64,000 nt of DNA from assembly GCA_012274445.1 (NCBI GenBank), contig JAAROD010000081.1, positions 1,602,003-1,666,002 of the forward strand, in the 5' to 3' direction. The stretch is from Sclerotiophoma versabilis. Lineage: Eukaryota > Ascomycota > Dothideomycetes > Pleosporales > Didymellaceae. The notes beneath the pieces were generated by a model. The model saw only the letters and a program-made list of their open reading frames with translations, did not search any database and was not told where the DNA came from. The position numbers and the translations under genes are program-made. This document shows, one piece after another, positions 55,560-64,000 of this stretch (its first letter is position 1; every line of letters begins with the position of its first letter).

Positions 55560-58500
55560 AACTTAATATATTAGTTTAAGACTATAACTTAGTCTTCTAC
55601 TCTAAAGAGAATTAGTAGCCTACTTTTATTTTAGTATAGTTCTTAGTATATATTAGCTATAATTATTTTATTCTTATACTTCTTTTATAATACTAGTACT
55701 TTTATAGCTATATACCTTTTTAAAGAGAATTCTCTCTTACTAAAGAGTATACTAGGCTAGTCTATATCTTTAGAAGTTAAACTATAGTTTACTTAGTATA
55801 GTATAGTCTTAATAGTTATATAGAGGCTATTATTATATATAAACTTTATAATAGAAATCTATAGTATCTAATTATCTTATTTTAAAAAGTAGTAGTATCT
55901 TAAATACTATTTAAGTATTTAGTTTTACTTCTTAGTTTACCTATCTATTTTAGAATAGTAGGTAGAAGTAAGTACTCTTCTAGAATTAAGGTAGTATTAG
56001 AAGGTATTCTAGTATTTAGTATTTATTAAAATACCTTAATCTAAGATAATATATCTTAGTACTTTATATAGTTAAATTATTCCTTTTATTTAAGCCTAAG
56101 TAAGGTCAATACTATTCTAGTTATTTTATACTAGAGTATAGTATACTATCTTTATTAATTAGTATACTACTACTAGTATTATATTATATACTATACTACT
56201 TAGTTTACTTAGAGAAAGCTCTATAATAAAGTCTATTATAGCTTCTTTTTATAGCCTATTAGGTAGTAGTAGTAGTTAAAGTAACCTATATAGTTTATAT
56301 TAAGTAAAAGTTAATCTTCTATAAAGTATATATTCTTAGTAGTACTACTTAATATTACCTTTTATACCTTTCTACTTATATTAGTACTAGAGCTTCTTAA
56401 GTATTCTTCTTATACTAAAGTAGCCTACTAGTAGGTTATTATAGTACTCTTAGAGTACTACTACCTTCTTCTTAGGTATTAAGAAGTATTTTATCTTTAA
56501 CTAGGCTAGACTATTTCTCTATAGGTTACTTTAACTCTCTTTAGAATTAAAAGGTAATAGCTATACCTTTATATATACTTTCTTACTATTTTCTTCTTAA
56601 ATTACCTATTATTCTTAGAAAGTTATAAGTTAGCCTTTTAGAACTTCTAAAGGGCCTTACTTATTTTAGTTAGTAGCTTCTTAATACTAGCTAACCTTAT
56701 AAGAATAGCTACTATCTAGATACTTAAGTCTTTTTTTTCTAATAAAAGGTTTTTAAAAGGTTATATAAAAGCCTTATTATACTTTTATAAGAGCTTATAT
56801 ACCTTAGCTATATAGTTTAGCTACTAAAATAGCTTATTTACTAGGTTTATAGTTTCTAGTCTATAGGTTAGAATAAAGTTATATTAGCTTAATACTAAAT
56901 ATAACCTTACTTACTAGTAGTTTAATACCTTAGTTTTTATAAACTACTTTAGGTTTATATAGTCTATTAGAATTTTAAAATAAATTTCTTAGAAGTAATA
57001 GTACTAATACTTTAAGCTTTTTACTATTACTAGTAGTTTCTAGTTATATACTTTATAATTATACTCTACTTAGATAAGCTTATATAAGTAGAAGTTAACT
57101 AGCCTCTATTAAGCCTTCTTATTTAGTTCTAGGCTATACTAGCTTAGTATACCTATAATTACTCTACTAAAGGTATCTACCTTAACTTTTATTAGCTTAC
57201 TTTTTTTAAAATAGGTAAGTATTAGTACTTCTAGAAAGGTATTCTTTAGAATTCTAAAAGCTTTCTTTACTTTTTCTAGTAGCTTTATATATTAGCTCTT
57301 TTCTTTCTTTATAGCTAAGCTACTTTTAGCTTAGCCTAGCTTTTTCTTTATTAAAGTTATTAGAGAGAGAATAATTTAGCTAAAACTATAGATAAACTAT
57401 CTATAATAGTATATAAAGCTAATAAATATATAAATATTATATATAGTTATAGGTAGTAGCTAATCTTAGATTATTTTAACCTATTCTAGGTTAATACTAA
57501 CTCTATTAGGTAATACTATATACTCTAGGTATTTAGTATATTATATATACTATTTATACTTTAAAAGCTTTATATATAGCTTTACCTAGTATAGTTTCTT
57601 TAGAACTTTTTTAATATAAAGAATATATTTCTTCTTAGTATTTAAGAAGATTAGAATATTATCTTAGTATATAATATAAGTAATATTAACTAACTTTACT
57701 AAAGCTTTATTTATATAAGCCTAGAATTAAATAAGTATATTAGTAAGCCTAAATAGTATTACTATATACTTAAAATAGCTATACCTAGTTCTAAATATAG
57801 TTTTCTACTTATTCTCTTTCTTAATTCTAATTCTATAGTAGGTATCTCTAATATCTAGCTTAGTATAGACTTTTACTTAGAATAAATACTCTAAAAATTT
57901 AGTTATTAAAAGTAAAAAGTAGTAGTTCTTTACTATAACCTTATTAAGGCCTTAGTAGTCTATATATAGCCTAAAGCTACTATTTTTCTTTTTTATAAAG
58001 AGTATAAGAGTACTTACTAAAGACTTTAAGTAGTAAATCTATTTTCTAGCTATATAATTAGTAAAATATTTCTATAAAACTACTAATTCTACTTTAGATA
58101 ACCTATATAAGAGTTAGAAAAGTAGTATACTATTTTCTACTAAAGTAATTACTAAATTATTTAAGCTATACTTAGGTAGCTTTCTAGAGTTATCTTCTAA
58201 TACTATATTAGTATAATTAGAGTACTATAGAAGAAGGTTAGCTATTTTACTTTTCTTTAGCCTACTCTAGCCTTTAAAGTTAATAAAGTATATATATATA
58301 TTTACTCTAGAGTCTTATATAGTATGTTTAAACTCTTTAGTATCTTCTATAGCTATTTTCTAGAACTTAGCTATATTTTAGCTTTAGTTCTTTTAAATAA
58401 TATATACTTACTAGTATAGTTAATTCTAGGCTAATATATATTAATTTAGAGTAGACTAAGGTATATCTTATACTTCTTAAGGTTAGTAATAATAAATAGT

Positions 58501-60120
58501 AAATTATAGGTTTCTTTTTTACTTTATAAATCTATAATAGTTATTCTTATAGTTATAGTACTATAAACTAGTATACTACTACTATTTACCTCTTTAGCTA
58601 ATAGCTAAGGTAATAGGTTAACTTAGAGGTCTTACTTCTTTACTACTATTATAGATAGTAGGTTTAATTAAGAACCTCTATTTATTAGTACCTTTATTAG
58701 GCCTAATAACTTTATAACAGCTTATACTATAAGTAGGTATATAAGTTATAGGTATAATATAGTATAGAGAGTTCTAAGATTCTTACTCTTCTTAAAGTAG
58801 GAAATATAAGTAAGAAGGTATAGATCTACTTCTTCTACTCTCTACTTTTTTCTTAGTCTAACTCTTCTTTAGGTTTCTTAGACTTATTAGAGTTTAAGTA
58901 GTTAGGTTAGATATATTTAGCTTTTCTATACCTATTATAGGTTACTAAAAAGAAGCTTAGCTTATTATAAGACTATTTAGGCTGTTTTTAGCTATTATAG
59001 GTTAGACTTCTCTTACTTGCACGCTTTAGGGCCTTTTTTAGTTTCTCTTTACCTTTTAAGCTATTTTTATATTTCTCTTAATTTCTTATAGGCCTTTCTT
59101 TCTATAGGTTCTTAGAGTAGCTTTTCTAGTAGTAAATAATATTTATAACCTCTTCTACCTATATAAGTATTTTATAATATTCTTTAGAGTATATAAAGAG
59201 TTACTTCTAAATATCTATAGATAATATATAGATATACTCTATTACTTAGAGGTTAGGTCTATATATATTACCTAACTCTTTTTAGTAAGGCCTTATATAG
59301 TTTAATAAATCTATTAGGTTTTAATAAGAAAGTATATAGGCCTAAGTTAGAGGCTTATATACTTATTACCTTCTTTTTAAAATAGTACTTAGAAAGCTTA
59401 GTATTATAGCTTTTATAGCCTCTTAGGTTAGTTTCTATAATAGAAATATATAGAGTTAGTTAGTATAATAGGTATCTTAGAAGCTCTTTATAGTCTCTAA
59501 GAAGTACTATATACTAAAATTTACTTTCTATAACTTTTATAGAAAGTTAGTAGGTAGCCTATTAAAAAAATACTTATAATTATATTTCTAGAAGTTATAT
59601 TCTACTTAGTTGTGTTTTATAAACTTATATAGTAGTTTAGAGTATAGTAAGCCTACTATTAAGGCTACTAGAGCTATTATAGTTACTTAGAAGATAGTAT
59701 AGGTAGATTATAGTATATTATAGTCTTTAGTAAGGTATTAAGCCTAGGCTTCTTAAAGTATAGCTACTTTCTACTACTTAGTAGCTCTTTTATACTAGGC
59801 TTCTAACTCTTATAGTTCTTAGTTTATATTATTCTTTACTAGAGTACTCTAGGCCTTTATAGGCTGTTATAACTTATTTAACTAAGTCTTAGCTTATAAA
59901 GATAGATTTTAAGTTTTATTTACTATATTACTAGAGTTTAAATATTAAGTATTACCTAGTATAGTAGCTAAAGCCTCTATTATTCTTAAGATAGAGAATT
60001 TCTCTATAGATATAAAAAGTAAAGCTCTTTATAGTAGTAGAGTTAATTCTTCTACTAAGAGACTAGATTTAATACTTATTATATAGTTCTGTGTCTTACT
60101 CTTATAAAGTAAAAGTAAAT
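55560..60120 (-). pseudogene. Dead gag-pol of element D (upstream part)
   Basis: Minus-strand reading at ~58,010-57,610 gives a Gypsy reverse transcriptase (LILFIKKKNSSFRLYIDY, then YTKLDIRDTYYRIRIKKENK). The active-site region ends in D-N-I-L-I-F, so the second catalytic Asp is lost. Integrase-like sequence is expected leftward to 55,560, where the younger element interrupts D. Gag lies toward 60,100. Stops are TAG/TAA. Confidence 0.75.
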
Positions 60121-60124
60121 AGAA

Positions 60125-60330
60125 TATTAGGCCTTAAGGCTAAGAGTACTAAAGAAGAAGATTATAATATAGAATAGAATAATATAGGTAGCTATAGAGT
60201 TAATTAGTAGACTATAGACTATTTACTAGAGGCTAGTAAATAGGTAGAAGAGAACTATATATATAAGAAGGTTACTTTACCTAGAAAACCTTCTAGTTCT
60301 TTTAGGCTAAAGAGCCTAAGAGGCCTAACA
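60125..60330 (-). repeat. 5' LTR of element D
   Basis: Partner of 46094-46299; on plus it begins TATTAGGCCTTAAGGCT and ends GGCCTAACA. The TG..CA ends are partly preserved. Confidence 0.8.
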
Positions 60331-60672
60331 GCTAGTTTATACTAATTAGGCCTAGATTATACTTAGCACGTAGAGAATTAGCTATAGTAGCTATATCTAC
60401 TTACTAGAGGCTAAACTCTTATACGTTTAGCTTAAGTATATACTTAATAATTACTCTCTTCTTATTATTATCTAAACTTTATAATTTAGGTATAGAATTA
60501 CTTTATAAAGATTATTAAGTATATTAATAGCTTTATATACTTTAAGGTACTTTATAGATAGATAAGGTATATTACTAAATAAGATTTATATTTTATTTAA
60601 GAGCTTAAAGTATAAGTTATACTTAAGCTTTCTAAGATATATTAATAATAGGTTATTATTAAGATATTAGTA
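60331..60672. repeat. Dispersed repeat unit F, copy 2 (left part, before the transposon)
   Basis: Matches 43,731-44,072 in the same orientation. It begins exactly at the right end of element D (GCTAGTTTAT in both copies). Confidence 0.75.
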
Positions 60673-60736
60673 ATATAAAGCACTACTAAGCTAAATATAC
60701 TACTAAGCTAGATACCTTTTCTTAGTATTACTAATA
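60673..60736 (+). repeat. Left terminal inverted repeat of the DNA transposon
   Basis: About 64 bp, complementary to 62458-62521 apart from two transitions. It contains a tandem ACTACTAAGCTA.ATA word. Confidence 0.85.
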
Positions 60737-62457
60737 TCTTATATAAGAAGTAATATTATTATAATAGATATCTTTTCTTATTTAGTAAAAAGGTAGAATT
60801 ATACTTATACTTTAAGCCTATATATTAGGCTAGTTTAAGAGTATAAAGAGCGCTATAGTAGCTTTTAAGGTACCTTTTTAGTAACTTTTTAATTAGCTAA
60901 ATAAAATTATATTTTAATATAAAGTACTACTTAATAGCTAAAAGCTTTCTATAATAGAAGAGTAAATATTTATATAATATATTCTTAACTTTAATTTATA
61001 TAGATTTACTCTCTAGCTATATAAAGTAGTAGATATTATAGATAAACTATTAGCTATATATAGTAGAATACCTATTAGTAAGATCTAGGCTAAGTAATTT
61101 ATATTATATATAGAAAAATATAAAATAGCTTTTAATTAAGTAAAAAACTATTAGAGAATACTTTAAAAAAATCTAGAAGTTATTAGTATATAGTTTAAGC
61201 TTATATAGAAGATAAAAGATAAGTATAGAGTTCTAAATAAGAATATCTATAACTTTAATAAGACTAGCTTCTAAATAGAAGTTATTAGCTTAATAAAGGT
61301 TATTATAGGTTTAGAAAGATATATAAGACTAAACCTTATTTAGCTAGGTAATTAGAAGTAGGTTATAGTTATCTAGAGTATCTATACTACTAAGTATACT
61401 ATTCTACTCTTTATTATCTATAAAACGTATATTTATATCTCTGCCTAGTATAAGAAGACTAATATCCTATATAACTAGAAGCTTTCTATCTTTAAGAATA
61501 GATAGATAAATAATATACTTAGTCTTAAGTAGTTAAAGTATTTTAATATATATATAACAGTATATTAGAAGAAGTTATATAGGCTACTTATTCTAGACAG
61601 CTATAAGAGCTACCTTAACTAGAATTTTAAGAACTACTACCTAGAGAATAGAAACTTAACTCTCTTTATACCTTCTTACTTATTATATATACTTTACTTA
61701 CTTAATATAGTATATTTCTTACTATTAAAACTAAAGTACTTCTAATATATATAAGCCTTAGTATTTAAATATATCTTCTATATTAATAAGAAAGGCTTTC
61801 TTTTAGCCTTTAAAGATATATTTTTTAATATATTTATATATAATAACTATAAGAAGGCCTTTTAGGTATTAGAACTAGTACCTACTAACACGCAGGTAGT
61901 TATTAATTAGCTTAAAGTATAATTTTATACCTCTCTACTAGTACCTCTACTAGAAACACTATAGTAATTCTAAATACTAAGTAATATATATAAATTTAGA
62001 TTCTAATTAAAGCTTATAAGTAAGTACTTTATATAGTTACTAATATTTACTTAGAAAAAGTTCTTAAAGCTAGTAAAAGAAGCTAAGAAGATACTATATA
62101 AAAATATTCTTATTAAGGCTTATATATAAGAGCTTAAGAAGTAATTAGTAAAAGTTACTAAGTATAAGAAAGATAAAAGAAAATAGATTTAGTATAGTAG
62201 AATAATAGAGTATAGTACTATAGTATTATCTATAGCTAAGAGTATAGCTATAGATTATATAGTATTAAAGAGAGTATATAGTAGAAGTAGTTAAAAAAGA
62301 GCCTAGCTAAGTTAATAATACTATAGTAACTATAGAAAGACTAGCTATAATACTTTTTTATACTAAAAAAATATAGAAGAAGATTCTATATTTAATATAA
62401 GTATATTATATATAGGCTTTATAAAAAGTAGTAAGTAATTACTTATTTTATATATAG

Positions 62458-62521
62458 TATTAGTAATACTAAGAAAAGGTATTTAGCTTAGTAGTATATC
62501 TAGCTTAGTAGTGCTTTATAT
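62458..62521 (-). repeat. Right terminal inverted repeat of the DNA transposon
   Basis: Inverted partner of 60673-60736, followed by the TA duplication. Confidence 0.85.
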
Positions 62522-62523
62522 TA

Positions 62524-62605
62524 TAGAAAGAGTACTTTAGTAAAGGCTTTATAAAAGTAGCTTACTTACCTATTAGCTTACTTACCTATAAAGTATATTA
62601 TTTAA
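62524..62605. repeat. Dispersed repeat unit F, copy 2 (right part, after the transposon)
   Basis: Continues the match to 44,073-44,150 (TAGAAAGAGTACTTTAGTA, then GTAGC.TACTT and ACCTATAAAGTATATTAT). Beyond ~62,605 the match fades. Confidence 0.65.
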
Positions 62606-62799
62606 TTCTATATAATATATAGTTTAGTAGAATATAATAGGTCTATATATAAGAATAATATAGTAGAAATAAATAGTTAACTTAACCTTTTATATAATAT
62701 AGTCTATTATTAAGTTACCTAGATTATTAAGTTACCTACCTATACTAAGCTTTCTCTATTCTACCTACTACCTCTAATACTACTACTAACTAGTATTAA

Positions 62800-64000
62800 T
62801 TTACTTTCTTATAAAGACAGGCTTATTATTACTCTTAAAGTAGTTAAATCTAATATATTATTAGACATACTACTAAGATCTATTAGAATAATAAAAAGAC
62901 TATAAGTAACTACTATACTAGAATATCTTTATAATATAATACCTACTTTAACTAATTAAAACTTAGTAAACTAGAAGAAAAGAGCCTTATTATAGGTATT
63001 AAGGACCTATCTTTATATAGATTTACTTTTAGCTTAGCTAAAGTCTATAATATAGCTAACTAACTTTTAGCTATTTATTATAGTAGCTAGGTTAGTAAAT
63101 ACTAGGTTTAACACTTTACTTCTTATTAACTAAAGATTATACCTTAGCTTAGTTAACCTAAAGACTACTAAAGAATTCTATATAGTAATATATTAATTAT
63201 TAAGCTATAGTTTAGCTTAGTAGCTAATATTAAAGCTAAATATAGAATTCTTAATAAAGATATATATAACTTTAATAAAATAGGCTTCTAGATAGGTATA
63301 GAAAGATCTATTAAGGTTATAACTACTTTAGAAGTTTAACTTAACCTAATTAGACACTAGCCTAGTAATTATAAGTAGATTACTCTAATTACTACTATTA
63401 CTACTAGTAGCTAGCTTATTCTACCTTTTTTTATCTTTAAAGGACAGAACTATAATAAAAGCTAGTATTATAATAACTCTAAGAACTAGAGAGTTACTAT
63501 ATTTAATAATAGCTAGACTACTAATAAAGTTAGTATAGTATAGCTATAGTACTTTATTAATTATACTACTTAGTATATAGTTAGTAGTTATTAGCTACTT
63601 ATTATTAATAGATATAAGTTCTACTAATTAATTAGGTTCTAGAATATATATAAGAATAATAATATTATTACTCTCTATATACTTACTATAATTAAGCTTA
63701 AAGAACTATACTTAAGTAATTAATTATATTTAATTAGTCTCTATCTAAGATTAAATAAAAGCTATCTATTATATACATAGGAAATCTATATAGGTTATAT
63801 AACCTATCTAAAGTAAGCTCCTACTTACTATTAGAGTTACTTATTACTATTATACTAATATAATAAGCTTCTAGTTAGCTCTAGAGCAGCTTATAGCTAA
63901 TTCTCTAGGCTAACTAATCTCTACATAACTAACTAAGCAGCTTAATTATATAATATACCTTCTAGTTATTCTCTAATTTAATAAAAGAGTAGCTAAATTA
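62800..64000 (+). pseudogene. pogo/Fot1-like transposase relic, running off the right edge
   Basis: Plus-strand reading gives an N-terminal CENPB-type helix-turn-helix part (LSLYRFTFSLAKVYNIANQL, VGKYQVQHF, YQPKIIPQLSQPKDYQ; 62,975-63,165) and then DIYNFNKIGF at ~63,260, where active members have D-E-T-G-F. Stops are TAG/TAA only. It is a different copy from the transposon at 60,673. The DDE C-terminal part is blurred and the window ends at 64,000. Confidence 0.6.

Larger units (their letters stand above)
46094..60330 (-). mobile_element. RIP-degraded Gypsy LTR retrotransposon D, split by the intact element
   Basis: Two 206-bp LTRs (46094-46299, 60125-60330) match each other in the same orientation. 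Without the 7003 bp of the younger insertion and its duplication, D is 7234 bp. Its pol reads on the minus strand. A purine tract (minus strand, complement of 46,300-46,316) abuts the left LTR as a 3' polypurine tract should. Flanks ATTAC and GCTAG do not form a target duplication. Confidence 0.8.
60673..62521 (+). mobile_element. pogo/Fot1-like DNA transposon (1849 bp) with 64-bp inverted repeats
   Basis: The ends are inverted copies for about 64 bp with two mismatches, both transitions (left ATATAAAGCACTACTAAGCT...). TA dinucleotides at 60671-60672 and 62522-62523 are the target duplication. The paralogous unit at 43,731 gives the uninterrupted target. Inside each repeat, an ACTACTAAGCTA-type word is itself duplicated. 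The transposase relic reads on plus: RLLILDSYKSYLN at ~61,580-61,620 followed by a degraded HSSH-LQPLD block, i.e. a DDE_1 transposase of the Tc1-mariner/pogo group. It is RIP-mutated with stops, hence dead. Confidence 0.88.

Overview
The window looks like nuclear DNA of a filamentous ascomycete, most likely a dothideomycete of the Pleosporales type. Genes carry short introns of 46 to 62 bp with GT..AG borders, and encode fungal-only families (CFEM, WSC, a CYP505-type fused P450/reductase). GC-balanced gene blocks alternate with long AT-rich blocks dominated by TA, CT and AG steps. That composition is what repeat-induced point mutation (RIP: CpA to TpA and the complementary change) leaves in repeats. 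The species cannot be fixed from the sequence alone.

Layout. 1-24,000 is mostly a gene block. It holds an MDM1-like PXA/RGS protein running off the left edge (minus), a PRP46/PLRG1-like WD40 splicing factor (minus), a small CFEM protein with a probable GPI anchor (plus), a CYP505-like self-sufficient P450 (plus, four exons), a very large secreted Pro/Leu/Thr-repeat protein with three C-terminal WSC domains (plus), and an alpha-glucoside-type sugar transporter (plus). These genes are unrelated in function; no cluster or operon logic is visible. Small AT-rich relics, including an old LTR, lie between them.

24,000-64,000 is a graveyard of nested transposable elements. From the LTRs, target-site duplications and residual coding signal I resolve: a RIP-mutated LTR (24,495-24,994); Gypsy element B (25,157-32,564, plus); a pogo/Fot1-like transposase relic (minus); Gypsy element C (34,447-41,435, plus) sitting inside an older Gypsy relic E; Gypsy element D (46,094-60,330, minus); a pogo/Fot1-like DNA transposon with 64-bp inverted repeats (60,673-62,521); and another transposase relic running off the right edge. 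All are heavily mutated, with catalytic Asp codons turned to Asn and Gln/Trp codons turned to stops.

Inside D sits one intact, apparently recent Gypsy chromovirus (48,555-55,552, minus). It has identical 499-bp LTRs, a perfect CCTAG target duplication, and open gag and pol with a chromodomain. The pol frame opens right at a T_TTT_TTA slippery heptamer, which predicts a -1 frameshift. The region just inside the 5' LTR is complementary to the predicted RNA 5' end, which predicts self-primed reverse transcription. An antisense ORF between pol and the 3' LTR encodes a protein with a perfect fungal Zn2Cys6 cysteine pattern. Traces of antisense reading frames in the same place in B, C and D suggest that an antisense accessory gene is a recurring feature of these elements. 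The Gag also has an unusual C-terminal block of three C-X4-C-X2-H motifs. These features of the intact element are the most unusual content of the window.
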